The notes beneath the pieces are model-generated. The model did no database searches, had not been told where the DNA came from, and worked only from the letters and a program-made list of their open reading frames with translations. A DNA stretch of 64,000 bases from Leptodontidium sp. MPI-SDFR-AT-0119 (Eukaryota; Ascomycota; Leotiomycetes; Helotiales; Leptodontidiaceae), in NCBI GenBank assembly GCA_020726505.1, contig JAHLEZ010000011.1, positions 2,294,001 to 2,358,000 of the forward strand, read 5' to 3'. Shown here in pieces: positions 1-14,072 of this stretch; within the stretch, counting starts at the first letter, position 1; every line of letters begins with the position of its first letter. The position numbers were made by a program, and so were the translations under genes.

Positions 1-3000
1 GCTTCTTTGGGAAGGTAGGAGTTGGAGATGAGTGAAATGCCGGTGTGATGCGGTACGGTACTGATAACAACGGATACATCCATACGGCATCGGATCAGAT
101 ACCGAGATAGCTAAGTAAATAAAGGATTATCAGCAAGTACCATATCTATCACATTCCAAGCATATGAGAGAGGAACCACATATTTCCACGATTGGAAGGA
201 GGTATTCAGTATCTTGAGAGTCAAGATCCGAGAGTCAGATCATAGCAAGTCAAGTCAATTCAAGTCAACTGAGGATCCATCCATCCATCTCGGCCCTTCT
301 TTCTTGCACTTGCAGATTATTTATTTATTTATCACTAGCTAGCATGAGCACTCCGGTGGGACAGACCTTGCTCGCTTATTTTCTTGCTGCCCAACCTTGT
401 CCAGTCTTACTCCATCCATACCTTACTTACCCCATATTCCTCCACAGAACTGTGACACCAGACTGTCAAACGGACAGGACCAAGTGTGGAGAGCATGAAC
501 CTTCTTCCTTCCCAACCTTACAGCACAGCACAGCACAGCACAGCACAGCACAGCACAGCACAGCACCTTACAGTACCTACCTTAACCTTACCCAGCCACC
601 AAGATATTGGCGTCTTCTGGTGGTACCCATATAGTAACCCCCGAACATCCATCCTTCCATCACGCTCGGAATCCGGGGAAGAAGAGACCGTGAGACGGAC
701 GAAAAGCCAACCACCCAGCCCATCCAACCCACCCTCACTCACTCGCTACCCCACACCTCCCTCCTCCCTTGTCCCGTCATAAAGTTTTTCCCATCCACCC
801 ACAATCCACCCCACACCCACATCCACATCCACATCCATCACCACCACGAGGTTTATTTTCTTGAATCATGCATGCAGATGCAGATGGCAGTGCAGATGGT
901 ACAGAAGTGCAGACACAGACACAGACCACAGACACCACCGGCCGGAGAGGTTAGCTTCGGACCATCTCCCCATCCAGCCCGAGGACCTCTCTCCACCATT
1001 CCCCCTCATTCATTCGCGCCGGAGATGCTACCTCTTCAGGTACGCGGACCTGTGGTCTCCTTCCAGAAGCATGCTTGCATACCGTGCATTTCTAGTGCAC
1101 GCATGGGTTACGGGGTTGGATACTGTTGGATATGGGAAATGTTCGGATTATCGATATGCCGAGCTGGGATCTTGGAGCTTGCTCCTCTTGCCTTACTGGC
1201 TGTTATGGTGCATTGTATCTATCCTCTGAGGATATTCACACTATCCATCCTTCTGTCCGTCTATCTGTCTATCTAGCCGTCTTTCTTCTGAAGGAAGTGC
1301 GGTGTAGTGCTGATCTCTACCAAGAAGAGCATTCCTTACTCAGGTACTTACTTATCTTACAAAGTCTCCGTACCTAGTTCCGGCCCTGTGAGAATAATTC
1401 CTTCCCAGTTCTAGTTCTAGTTCTAGTTCTAAATCAGACAGACGACGGAGAACTCCAGCAGGAAAGAACCTAGAAGCTGGAAGGTAGAGCAGGCAGAGGC
1501 AGGGCAGAGCAAAGAAAGAAATAGTGCACGGACTACGTGCCTCCGAAAATACCTCTTCCTGTACCCCATGCTATACCATACGGCGGTACGGTATTAGAGG
1601 AGATCAAGTGAGAACTACCGATGCCCGTTCATACCGAATGCTGTACGGGATGTAAGTTAGTTAAGGCAAGGTAGGTCAAGTCACGCTTCTAGCTTCTCAT
1701 GCAAATAAATGCACAACGACGAAAGAGGAGTTCGTTGCGGATTTTGCCTTGCCGGATTATTTCGGGGATGTACCTTCTTTCTTTCAATCAACTAACTAAC
1801 TAGTTAATTATCTAGTCAAGTCAAGTCACTGCGTTAGTGAAAATTGGAAAATGATAAAAAGAAAAAAAAAAAAGTAAAGTAATATTGCGGGGTTAAGACT
1901 TGGGGATGTCGGGGTATGGGAGGTGGACGTGGAGAGGAAATGGTGGAGGGGGGAGGGAAAAGAGGCGCGTTTCATCTGCAGAGGCGAACTGCATATGTCT
2001 TTCTTTTTTAATCTTATGAGGGGCGGCATTTAAACTCCCATGTCGAAAAGAAAAGGGATGGGAAGTTAAATTTACTTTGAGGGGAGGGGGTGATGATTTG
2101 TTTAGCGTAGCCGCTTTGAGATGGGGAAGCGATGGGGAGACGATGCGGTGCGATGTAGTGCCGTGGGATGGATGGATGGGAAAAGGGGAACAAGGTTTTT
2201 GGACGAGTCAGGAGAAGATGAGGAGGAGGAGGCTGGTTGTTCTGGCTTTTCCGAGATCCGATGGGTTTTACGAGGAGGACGGAATTGGAGATGGATCTGG
2301 ATGTGGACGAGTAAAGGTAAGGTAGTATTCCGAAGATTCATTCAATAAGAGTGAGTGAAGATGTCTCACTGTTTCGGTGGGTGAAGTGAAGTGTTGCGGT
2401 GGAAATAGGTAGGACAGACAATGATGCCTTGTACGACGGTTTTGACACAGGTCCTGTCTCTGGGAGATGGAATGGAAGTGAAATGAGGTGATGTAAGATG
2501 AGAGATGATGATGAGGCGCTGTTTGAAATCAAAATGAGGCTCTACTGTACCACGTTTTGAATCTCGATACCGTACCGCACCAAGTAAAACAGCACAACAT
2601 GAAAGGACCTTCGCTTAGATTGTATGGGTCGTAGTGCGGGTGGTGACATTCGGTACCTCGAACCTGGCTTGGTAATACTTACCAAATAAAACTTGATTCG
2701 TTCCGGAACGCGCACATGGCATTGGGGGTCTCAATCCCGGGGTGGAATGCGGTACGTACTCGTAGGTATCGTACAACTCATCCACTCATACCGGACCGAA
2801 CTAAAGAAAACCAAGTAAGAATTCGGAGCTGCGATCCCTATGGGTGATAGTCGCGGATGTTCTAAAGTTCTGAAGGCTGAAGCACCGGTGTCACCCCAGG
2901 CAGGCAAGCAGGGCACTTGGGGGTTAGGAATTTAGAATTAGGTACGTACCGCCGCGGTGATCTTCAATCTTCTTGATTTTTGATTTTCCGATCGCCGGTG

Positions 3001-6000
3001 CGTTGTTGAGAGTTTGAGAAGAGACGGGGGGTGGTGTTGGTGATCTACAAAAGTCTTTTTCGAAATCGTTGTGATCAGACCTTCCGTGGCTGTGAGGGAG
3101 ATCGATGCCGGACGGACGACTTGCAGGCTTACTTGCCATGTCCTGGGGTGCAGGCGCCCCAATCAGCTCTTGCATATCTCACTACTGTATGCTGGAATGG
3201 AATGGAGGGGAGACTTGATGCGTTTGAATTCAGGCACATTGTAAGCTTTCAGATGACTCGGCATCGTGGACCTGCTAGGCCGTTAGGACCTCCAGTAGGT
3301 TTGTGCAGTAATGGAAAGGTCTAGGGACGAACTGGTTGGTGGTGGTGTATCAAAATAACAAGCTAATTTCCAACCTGCTTACTTTCTTGCTTAAGAACAG
3401 GTGAGAGTGGAATACATACATACGTATGCTAATATGCAGCCACAGCGGCTCCTCTTGTGACTTGCAAAGAAATAGATTAAAAAGCTTCAGCCCTTTTTTG
3501 GGGGGTTCAGGTATCAATCACCACACTTCTTGTACCTGGCCTGGTTTTCTGACAAGAGGCGATAGGTAGGGATGTGTTGAGATGTGCGGTACTTTCCCCT
3601 GGCTTCTGCCCTGTCGTTCTTCGGATCGTAGGGACGAGAAGGCTTCTAGAGCTTGCCGAGAACCCCTGTATCTGCTTCGATTCAGCGTCCAGTCCACGCC
3701 ACCATGTACCTTACCTTGATGAAGGAACACCCAACAACCCTACTCCCAGCATACACCCAGCACACACCCAGTGATTCGAATCGAATCGGATCAGCGCTGA
3801 CAGCTGTTGTGCTCTCTCGCCTCCCTTATTTTACCCCAGGTAAAGCTAATGACCCCTACTGTGAAATGAATCAATCGAATAACGACTACCCCGGACCATG
3901 CCTCCTGCAACCATGGAGCGGGGACGGGGAGTCGCAGCTGAAATTGGGACGTGTTCCGCAAGGTACGGTGTGATGCAGTAAGAGGGATGAACGTATCCAG
4001 ATACCGTAACCAGTATGCATGACTAGAACCAGAACTGGGTGAAGAGAGAGAGCATTATGGAGGGGATAGGAGGGGATGTACGAAATAGAAGATTTATTGA
4101 CGATTCAAGATCTGTGTGTGGTGTGTGTTATTATCATGTACAGGGAAGGTAGGAAAAGAAGCTCCTGATGATCTCTCTTTTCGGCTATTGTTCTGCGTCC
4201 CCTTTATTTTGTTTTCATTTCCCATATCATTTCGTGTTATCCATCTCATCTCATTCTCAGCTCACTCCCTCCTCTTCCTCTCCTCTTCTCTCCTCTCATC
4301 AAAAGTCTTCCGTCGGTACCAAAGAATACCATCGAGTTCCAAACCGGCAACGTCGATCATTTCCATCAGCGCTTTGATCCTCTCTACCTAAACTTACAGC
4401 ACCACTTCTTCCCGTACCGTACCCTACCTCCCCCAAACCTTCGGCCCCATATCACCCATCATCTCATCTGTCACCGCCACTACATCCCGAAGTTCAAGCA
4501 ACAGGTGTTTGTGGGACAAGACAAGACAAGACAAGAAAAGACCAAAGAAAGTCAAAAAAAAGCCAGAAGTCAACAAATCAAAAAGGTCAAAAAAGTCAAA
4601 AATAAAACAAAATAAAACCCCAAGGCAGGAGGAGGACTTGAATCCTGGACCGGCATCCAGCTTTCCTCGTACCCGCCTTCCTAACCTTCGCTCGCATCGT
4701 ATCAAAAGCTCCTCCTAGTTCCATCCCCCGCAATCTCACCTGGACGGGAATCAGCACGACGGAGCGGACCTACTCTTGTCCTGCCTGTCTGTACCTTGTT
4801 GACAGACTACTGCTGTGCTTGACCTACTAAGCTACTCCCCACCCAACGCAACGCAACCTACTTGGTCCAGCACCAGGCTACCAGCACCTCGACGGAGGTA
4901 CAAGACCAAGCTGTCCTGTCTCCTGCTCGGGAACGAATCTTGTTTTGACTTTTCAAGCAACTTAACTCGAGACTTGTTCACTGAACTCAGTCAGACAGGT
5001 CTTTGCACTTGCTTTGCTCCTGTCATCTCTTCGTCTAGGTCAAACCTTCCCAGACGTACGTACCTAGTACCGACAGCGATATCGACAGCATACCCAGACC
5101 GGACTGTAAAGTCAAGGCCTGCTCCTCCGCCCTACGCCTCACGCCTCATCCTGACATACGGTACTTCTCTCGAATCACCTACTGTGCCAACGGTACCTCG
5201 CGGCAACTCAAGACTCTCTCAACTCCCTCAACTCACCTCACTCCTTCATCCGAACGCCACAATCAACCTCGGCACCTCATCTCGCATCCCCCAGGGACAG
5301 TCCCTGATCTCCCATCTGCTCTGCCCTTCGTCCCTGCCCTTCCCTGCCTCGTGTCTACTTCTATCTGCCTGTCTGTCTCTCCGTCTGCCTGTCAGTTGAT
5401 CAGCAGTGGAGTCGAGGATCCTGACAAAAGCTGGGGCAGACCAATCCAGGCCGTCAACAGCGCATCAAATCAGTTGCGGGAAAAGCTTACGATTGGCGCC
5501 CTCATTGCCTGCCCATCGATTTCCACCGCAAGCTTCGAATTCGAATCCACCTGGGCAGGACAGGCACCCTGTGGAAGGGAAGTGACCCTGCACCAGCCAG
5601 CACCAGTACCAGTACCCAGCACCTGTACCCAGCACGTTCTGTTCTGCACCCGCAGCAGGACCTCGCAGCAGCAGCACAAGACAAGCACCAGCCCCGAGTT
5701 AACTGCAGCTCCCATTTGGTACATCTCCTGGAAGCTCCTGTCGTCTCCTCTCTTCTCGTCTCGTCTCCTCTTCATAGCTCCACCTCCACGACTTAGTACC
5801 TCCACTCCACTTCGACTTCAACCTCGACCTTCTCTCTCCTTGACGAGAGAGACCACTCAGGTGCTGCTGAGAGCGCCATGCGCCTTGGTCAGTCAGCCTT
5901 TATGATGTAACGGGCCATTTCACTCCTCACACACCCACCTCACCCACCACCCACCCTTCCTGTCCTTAAGCCGTTCCGCAGCGCAGCAGCCACCCCCCCG

Positions 6001-6083
6001 CCCACTCCCCCCATTGGATTTCTGCTGCGTTCGCGCCGCCCGCCTGAGCTGAGCGAGCCTTCCCTTCGAGCCTTCTTCCCATC
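1..6083. other. Gene-poor, repeat-rich intergenic region
   Basis: I see no convincing protein-coding gene here. The open frames are short, overlap one another and are mostly built from short tandem repeats: a CAGCA array near 521-565, CTAGTT repeats near 1409-1432, ACAAG repeats near 4517-4540, and many AAGTC, CATC and CTAC runs. The last 1-2 kb before 6084 is pyrimidine-rich (ACCT, CTCG and CCTG runs). It probably carries the promoter and a long 5' leader of the regulator gene that follows. Confidence 0.6.
521..565. repeat. CAGCA pentanucleotide microsatellite
   Basis: About nine tandem copies of CAGCA (equivalently ACAGC) run without interruption. They create spurious long open frames on both strands with repeated STAQH or AVLCC peptides, which I do not call as genes. 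Confidence 0.9.
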
Positions 6084-9031
6084 ATGTCAGTCCGGCCGCA
6101 GGTGGGCATTGAACGTCTCCCAGCACGTCGCATGAGCAACGAGCCACGAGAATCAATGAATTGCAAGAGCTGTCGCAAGCGCAAGGTTCGTGAATGCCCT
6201 CGACTCACTCTCAGGCTGATCTTCCACAGCGCTGACAATTTTTCCAGATCAAGTGCAATCGGTTGCGACCGACTTGCGAGGCTTGTCAGGTCTTCCAGTG
6301 CCCGTGTGTCTATGGTGGGGTCCCGCGCCCGCAAAACCCTCAACTCTGGGGAAAAAAGCAAGATTCATTTTGGAAGTGTTCTGTGAGCTGACGATTGTGC
6401 GTGTGGTAGATGCCGTGCCCAAGAAACGGGGACCGAAGACAGATGTATTGGAAGCCCTATTGAAGCGTGTCGACGGCCTGGAGAGGCGGCTGAAGGATGA
6501 GAAGAAGTCGAGTTCAGACAGCAATGAGGGTGGTTCGGCCGGGGACAAAGAAAGTCCCAACAGCGATACGAAACCCAAACGCCCACAGCTCGAGACGGCA
6601 AACATCCCCAACGAATCCGCTGTATACTCGCCGACTCCTATAAGGTAGGCTGGCTTTCTATCTCCTCGATATCCGGTCCGTGTATTGACTTGACTGGTGC
6701 CAGTGAACCCTCGCCGCCCGCGGTCCAGCCGGATGTCCTCCTCGACACTTACTTCTCGCGCTGCCATGGCAAAGCATACTATATACTCGACGAGACGAGC
6801 ACGCGGCAGCGCATGCAGTTGAATCAGATCCCGTCATATCTCGTCTTTGCAATATATGCTGTTAGTGCAAGGTAGGACACCCAGCCGAGCATGCTTGCAA
6901 GTCTGGAAGCTTATGGTTCTGCAGATATACGGCACATCCGAACGGGTACCACGCTGCGGTGCGACTCAGTGAGGATTATGCGATTCGTGCGAGGACGGAG
7001 CTGGATATCGATGATCCGTCGGTCGATTGTTTGCAGGCTTTGTTACTTCTTGCTGTAGCCTTTACCGCTGGTGGGAAAGGCAAGAAGGCACATATGATGC
7101 TAGGTACGTCTACTATGGTCAGAGGGAGGGAAGATACTGACAAAAACCAGCAAGCGGAATTGGAATGGCAATGGCCCTCGAACTGCATCGAGAATTCGAC
7201 CTCAAGACTAGGGTGACACCAGTTGAGAAGGAAATGCGCCGGAGGTTGTTCTGGACTTCTTATCTAATGGATCGATTCATGGCTTGCGGTTCGAAACGCC
7301 CTTCATTAATCGCCGACAAATGCATATTACTACGTCTTCCATCTTGGACACCAGGACCTACAGCTCTGCCCGTAGAAGGGGAATTCTTCCAGAACGGATC
7401 GAATTTACAGTACCATTCCGGGTCAGGGAAGAAGAGCCAGGGAAGCAGCGGGATGTTGATCGACATCGTACGAATCCTCGGCATCACGAATCGATACCTC
7501 GCAGCAGGAGGCGTGAAAGGGGATAGTCACTTTCCTTGGCACTCATTATCGAATCTGTCCAAGATCCGTCAGGATCTGGATATTTGGGCGTCTGGGACAC
7601 AGGACGTCTTTTCTTCGATCGACACCCTATTCGGTCAACCCGATAGCACGACTTTGGTGCTCAGCAAACTCATCTACCATCTTATTCATTGTCTAATTTA
7701 CCGACCTTTCCTCCCTATCGATCTGGCAGAGCTGGCCGGTACAGGCCAACATCAGTCGTGGCAGATAGAAGCTACGAACTTATGTTTTCTACATGCAAAT
7801 GCCATTGCTGAGTTGGTAGAACTTGGTATGTCATCTCTTTTATTTTTGGAGAATCCAGCTAATCCACCCAGGCAAACAATCAGCTTCGATCGAATGGCCT
7901 GCCTTTGTAGGATACTGCATCTGTACTGCCGGCACTGTCCACGTTCACGGCACACACTACAAGGGCTCGCGAGAAGGCGAAGTTTTCTCCGCCTCATCCG
8001 ATTTCCTCTCCCGCGAGATGCAGCAACTCTCCGAACTCCGGTACGCCTGGTCCTCTGTCCAGCATCAACGCGACACCCTCCAAACCATCTACGGGTGTCA
8101 CTCCGAACTGGTAAAGTCATTAGCTAGTAACCCGATGCGCTACAGCCCTGTTTTCCAGCTCGAGGATTTCTTCGATCGGTATTCGGACCTTGGCCAGTTT
8201 TTCGATGGAGCACATATTTCGTTTTCAGATATAATGCCCGAGACTTTGAGTCACGAGACATATACAGGTCATGACCTGTACGCACCTCGAGGTAGCAATG
8301 CTTCTCTCGACTTCAAAAACTCGGCTATGAACCACAATGGCAACAATGTTGGAAGCAGTGGTATAGTCGACCCAAGCCACATCGCGAGTAAACGCAAGCA
8401 ATCATCCGCTTCAAGGAAGAAACACATCGATTTGAAACTCGCACACCGGAATTCTCACTCAGGTCCTAATAACCCAGGCCACCCGGAAAACACACTCATG
8501 TCTCCCAATGGGGCACTCTCAGATCACAATCTCGGGATGTTGCAGCAGCAGCAACAACAACAACACAATATGATGGATTCACAACCTCCCATGACACCTT
8601 TCCCAAATCAGAATCAGGCGGGAAACGGTAATGGCAATGCAAACGGCGGCATGCCAGCCCTGTCCCAAACGCCGTTCTCACCACCCTACTCCTTCGCAAC
8701 CCTCGGCTCCCAACACCAACAACACAACCAAACAGACTACGATCCCATGTTCGGCATGCCGGCCATGGGCTTCAACTACGCCTCCTCGTCCAACCCTCTC
8801 AGCATGAACAACGGGATGGGTGGAAACGGTACAGGAAACGGGATGGTTGGAGGTGGTCAGCAAGAGGGCATGACGCCTGGTGCGAGGAGTGTAGGCGAGC
8901 ATAGTAATGGTACCGCTGGCACGGATGAGAAGGATCCGTTCCTGAGTCTGCTGGAGCAGTTGGCGGAGAATGAGAATAACATGCGCGGCCCGAGCGAATT
9001 GGATTTCTTCTTGAGTGGGGGCACGGTGTAG
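6084..9031 (+). CDS. Zn(II)2Cys6 transcription factor with fungal_trans domain and Q/N-rich tail
   Basis: Exons by eye: 6084-6185, 6248-6314, 6410-6644, 6704-6871, 6925-7103, 7151-7825, 7872-9031. All six introns are 46-95 bases with GT..AG ends, and the frame closes to an 861-residue protein. Residues about 27-56 hold the binuclear zinc cluster, starting [11 protein letters not shown] and continuing CEAC..CPC; it is split by intron 1 right after the basic [13 protein letters not shown] linker and a short coiled coil ([15 protein letters not shown]) follow, as expected for a DNA-binding dimer. The middle region has the fungal_trans signature with [13 protein letters not shown]. The last 220 or so residues are rich in Q, N, G and M, including a run of eight Q, a likely activation region. 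I start at 6084; an in-frame ATG at 6132 is possible. Expected to be nuclear. I cannot name an orthologue or a target pathway. Confidence 0.88.
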
Positions 9032-10344
9032 ATATGATGGGGGTGAAGAAGCGGGAAGAAGGGAGAGGAATTGGGTTGGGATCTGGAATACGCAAAAGGA
9101 GGATGGATTGGATTGGATTGGGTTGGATGGGATTTGCATATATGTTTACTTGTCACGTCACGTCATGACTGGAATGGTTTTTGGTTTGCGTTATGGAACG
9201 AGCGCATGCATGGCGTTCTGGTACGGTATGGTACAGGGGTACGATATGCTATGCGATGGCTATGCGATGGCTATGTTATGATATGCTTGGAATTGGCAGT
9301 ACAGAGATGTGGATATGGAGGGACGCATCAGGAGTCCAGTCTAGTCCAGTCCAGTCCGCGCTGCCATATACCAAAGAGTAGTTCAGTCTCCTGTTTAGTT
9401 ACATACACACGTACGTACGGTTTATATTCAATTCAATTGTATAAAGTTTTAATTTGGATGAAACACGCTTGCAGAGAGTGAATTGTGCGTAAATGGTGAG
9501 TATGAAATTTTTTCCTAATATATGAATGATGTTGATTCGAGGCATGTCATTTTTCCTGTCGTTTCCTCCTTCCTCTTTTATCGTTTTCGCGCCTTTGCCT
9601 TGTCCTTTGTGTGTTATAGCGTAAGGAAGGGTATGCATGGTGAAGTGAGAAAAGCTGGGAAGCCTGCCTTAGCCCTGAAAGAGGGAGGGAATGGAAAACG
9701 TGATGGCAGGCAGCAGTGGCACGTGATATCAGCTCGGCTCTTCTGGTCTGTTCCTGGTTGGCTGGAGGTTTTGATCTGTTTGTTTGGTGTGGTATTCGTG
9801 TCCTTAAACATCTTATCCTATTAGAATCGTTATATCACTTCATGTGGTTTATATCGCATTCTCTTTATCTTATGTGATCTTATTGTAGAGCAGGAGGGAG
9901 GGGAAAGGTGGTAGAAAGGGCTTTGTTGTCTTTCTTACCAACCTGTCAAGATTACTTGATACTTTTTCGATTGCACTAGGTTCTTCTCTCTTCTTCGTGT
10001 GTATCAAGTTATTTATGTATCCTACTCTCATACAATGCCAACCTACCCTTTGAACGATACTTGACCACGAGCCTGATTGTTGATTGTCCTTTCATTCGGT
10101 CATTCGTAATCGGCTTCCTCATTCTCCACCTTCATCTCCATCTTGACCGATTTCCTCCATCTGCCCGTCGTGTCGTCGATATTCTTACTGGCCACTTATC
10201 TGTCTGGAAACCTTCAACCAGCCCTTCGATTCCCGAATTCATCAATCCGTTGCATCTCTCACCACAAACCCAACCCAATCAGACCTAATCCTTACCTCAT
10301 CCTCATCTCACAAACCAATAAAATACGGAATAAAAAAAATCGTA
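9032..10344. other. Intergenic, no gene seen
   Basis: This is the 3' region of the regulator gene and upstream region of the next gene. It contains GATTG and GGATTG repeats near 9100-9130, GTACGGTA/ATGCGATGG repeats near 9220-9270 and CAGTC repeats near 9338-9355. No coding signal is visible in either strand beyond short frames. Confidence 0.6.
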
Positions 10345-11254
10345 ATGAAACATCTCGCTACCGGCATCGAGTACAAGATAATGCGAGAGAACGAGGATCC
10401 GCTCTGGTTCGAGCACAATATCTTACCTGTTTTCTATACGTGCATGCTGGTTCTTGGGTTGGTGTTGCCGTTGGTTTATCTTTTTATTTCGAGGTTGTCA
10501 GGCTTTATTACACCACAACCACTAAACCCACCACCAACTCCCCATTCCCCTCATCCAAAATCAAATCCGAACGCAAACCCAACACCATCCACACGAACCC
10601 CCAACCTCATCCAAACACTCCTGGCCCTCATAACAGCCCTAGCAGACCTCAGCAGTTTCACAGAACCCTATAACCTCGCACGACCGGTCTACGTGTGTTT
10701 CTACCCCGTCCGAGGGGAGACGTTCCATCATCCTGAGGAGGCGAGGTTGGGGGTGCAGTGGGCTTGTTTTTTGGGTGCTGCTGTTGCTGCGGGAGGGGTT
10801 GCGGTGTGGGATTTTGGGGGGCTTGTGGGGAGGAGGTGGGGGGGTGGTGGAAGGGAAGAGGTGGTTGGAGGGGAGGGGAGGTGGTGAGATGGTTGGGGGG
10901 AGATGTGAAGAGGAGGAGAGGAAGGGGAAAGGGGAGTGGTGGATGTTTCCTGGGAGGGAGTATGTGGATTTTGGTGTTGGGGGTGAGGATGAGAATGAGA
11001 TGGTGAGCAGGACGCAGAGTGTTGTTTTGGATGATAGGGAGGAAGTTGATATTGACACTGTTCCTGTTGTTGGTTCTGAGGTTGAAGAAGGAGAGGAGGG
11101 AGAAGATGAGCAAAGTCCCGACTCACAAACCCCCCTCTTAACACCGTCAGATAGTGAGGAATCTAATCCTACGGCTGCGAAAGTGATCGATAACACAGTT
11201 GGAGACCAAAACGCGCAGGAAGAAGTCATTCTGAGAGATAGGAAGAAGGAGTAA
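10345..11254 (+). CDS. Hypothetical membrane protein, frame interrupted
   Basis: The ATG at 10345 opens a 180-residue frame. It has one clear membrane helix near residues 28-50 (PVFYTCMLVLGLVLPLVYLF), a proline-rich loop, a weaker hydrophobic stretch (LIQTLLALITALADL) and a second strong helix (WACFLGAAVAAGGVAVWDF). The frame ends at 10887 in a G-rich stretch. A different frame stays open to 11254 and encodes an acidic tail beginning EWWMFPGREYVDFG and ending in DRKKE. A 52-base intron at 10861-10912 (weak donor GTGGTT, acceptor GAAGAG) would join them into 285 residues; a frameshift in the G-rich stretch is the alternative. I do not recognise the family and assign no function. Confidence 0.45.
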
Positions 11255-14072
11255 CAAGCAGATTGCTAGGAGCAGTTATAGCAGGGCTGAGTAGAGATCG
11301 TTTGATGGGACTTGCGTGGCTCTTGACGGTAGCGGCGTGGCTGGTTATGTATGGACGTAGTAAGAAAGGACGGTTTGGGGATTGGATTGTTTGATTGAAT
11401 GGGAATGGATTTCGTTGATTATGAAGTAGCTGAAGAGAGGGATGGATGGAGATGAATTTAGGGAATACATTGAATTTATACCCATTATGCTAGAAGAACG
11501 CGAGGGGGAGTAAGAGCAAGAGACACACAGACTTGAAAACAAGAAAAGAAATCTGGAAAGTAAAGAGCGGAAAACAAGTGACAACAAGCGAGGCAAGCGA
11601 GTTTGAAGGGGTTTGTGAGTCAAACACATGAGAAGAACGTGACACTCTCTTTAACACCTCGCTTCAGAGCTCTTCCCATTGTCTTCTTCTTGTCTCCTCT
11701 GCCGCCAATTACTAGACCTAGAGAGAACTATCGGCCCGACGAAAAAAAGCCTACTTCAAGCCTCATTCCCAACTATCGAAGAAGCGGCATGGCATGGCAT
11801 CGTGTGGTGATGCTTGCTTTTGTTTCATTCCATGCGGGGTAGGTAGACACGGCATATACTCGATGCAGCTGTCTGGCTGTCTGTTGGGTCTGTCCCGTAG
11901 TTAAGTGTACTCCGTATGGAGGAGGATCTGGGGTTGAGGGGAACGGGAAGGCGAAGGAAGGAAAGGGAAGGATTAGAATGGTTGAGGGTGGAGAGGCAGG
12001 GGAATTGCTCGCGGTTACTACCCCACCATTATTTCTCAGTCGATATCTCGCATTTATATAGTATCATGTACTGTACTAGAAATGATTCGGTTTATTCCTC
12101 GCTATGAAATAAAAATATCGAGAGAAAAAAATTATCAAGGTAATATCGTAATCTGAGCATTCAATAAATATACTTGAGAAATAAAAGGGGGTGTGGAAAG
12201 TGAAAGGGGATTAATTGTATGGGAACGGGAAAGGGGAACGGGGAGGGAGAAAGAAGGTTTACCAATGGGCGAAAGTATGGCTGCATGTAGCCTTCGATGC
12301 ATGAACCGCAAAGTCAAAATACCAAGGGGGATTCTAATCGGGATGTTTGTACTGGGACTGCGTTGTGAATATTACTGATCTGACCGAATATGCACAAATA
12401 CCTTGTTGTCGTGGTTTAGGTTGGCTTGAAAGTTCAAATAAATCGAAAAGGGAGCGCTTGTCAAGATAGGAAGACCCTTGTTCTACCTATCTCTCCTTGT
12501 ATTGTATGGTATCTCTTGTAGATCTCAACCCCAAAAACCAAGAACAAACCCCTCAAAAGCTAACTCACCCACTAACTCACCTCCCGCAAAGACTAAAGCA
12601 GCCTCCCAACCATCTCCAAAGGCGTAACTCAGCCGACCAACTAAAAACCTCGTGTGGTACAATACCGTCCTAGTCGCTACTCCACTCAGTCTTCAAGAAA
12701 AGAAGTCCACCACTACGATCCGTCCCAAACACAAAAAACTCGAACCGAACCCCAGAACAGGAATAGCAGGGGTTTCTGACTCGCCGCTGCAGACTGAGGT
12801 CATTGGCTAGGGTACGGCTTGGCTCGCTCTTTTTGCTGTTGGTTAAGTTTAGGCTTTGGACTTTTGATCCTTCGGGCTGGGCTCCAGACTTCGGCTTGCC
12901 TTGAAGCCTTGGGGGGTGGGAGGATTTGCAGCCGTTACTTTATTTCTTTGGAGAACTGGAGAAGAGTGACGAGTTGGATGAAGTTAAATATGGGGAGGGA
13001 GGGTCCATGATGATGGCGTATTATTTTGTGGGTGAATAAGAGGAGTGGGAAGTGGATGGGGTGCAAATGAAAGGTGGGGTGTAGTGATTTGCCCCAGACC
13101 CAGGGATCTGGCTTTGCTTGGGAGATGATGCTGCAGCTGCTGGAATGCAAGCCAGGCAGGTTTGTTGGGGATGAGGGACTGACTGCAGGTGCTTCTTGGG
13201 GGAGGGCATGGGGAAGGAGAGAGGAGAGGCAAAATGTCAAGTGTGTTAGGCAAGGCAAAGTAGAGCCACGCAAAGGCGGCATCGCTGTCAAGCAAAAATA
13301 TGGTTGAAGCTAAATGTGGAGAAAATACACTAGTTTCTTGTTAGTTGCTCCCCATACTTGCGAGTGTGTCTGCATGATGAAGATCTGGGCCGGGGTGTAC
13401 AGTATTTTGACCAGTCGCAGTCGGGCTCGGGGAGTTCTCGCCGTCTCTGTCTCTCAGTGCTTGATCTAAACTAAAACTAAACTAAACTAAACCTACAATA
13501 AGCTAGGTAACCTTATTCTCAATCCGATCCAGAACCAACCGAACTCTACCTACTTGCACGCTCCCTCGCTCTCATCACTCCCTTCGTCCTCTCCGTTCCA
13601 TCTTCATACAGACCAGACCGAGACTGAGACGGAGCCCCAGAGTCAGATTCAACACTCACTCAGAATTGGATCCGGACTTCTTGAGACGACACGGACTGGC
13701 GAACGGATTGCTTGGAGTATCAGCTGGCGAATGAATGATTAGTCGAACCGCCGTCTGGTCTTCGAAACAGAACCTGGAATCCCCCGATACATCTTCGCCT
13801 GCAATCCCGACTCATCTCTACTCTCGGACTTCGAATTGGGAATCGCGACAGCCGCGAGAAGACACTGTACACGCAGAGAGCGCCAGAAAAATAAAGACAG
13901 AGACAACGACAGAGGAATAGCGAAGTCAGTGGGTGATTGTTCCTGGAGAGAGGGCAGAGGAAACGAATCGATATATCTCAATGGCCTGGACTTGGACTTG
14001 GACTCGACGACAACCATGACCTAGCCTCCAATTCACTTCCTCACGACTTCGACCACAGCGACTGCCACTGCG
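11255..14072. other. Intergenic, no gene seen
   Basis: About 2.8 kb with only short frames. It includes a CTAAA repeat near 13468-13492 and G-rich tracts near 12180-12250 and 13020-13230. The last 300-400 bases are probably the promoter and leader of the fusion gene at 14073. Confidence 0.55.

Noticed and set aside
344..782. Overlapping open frames with repeated STAQH or AVLCC peptides
   Set aside because: They are created by the CAGCA microsatellite on both strands and show no other coding character.
4625..4665. tRNA-like stretch GGACTTGAATCCTGGACC
   Set aside because: The possible stem has a 6-base loop and no matching D arm or acceptor stem.
4815..5905. Two open frames of 184 and 194 codons upstream of the first regulator
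   Set aside because: Composition is low-complexity and CT-rich, no domain or homology pattern is visible; more likely promoter or leader sequence.
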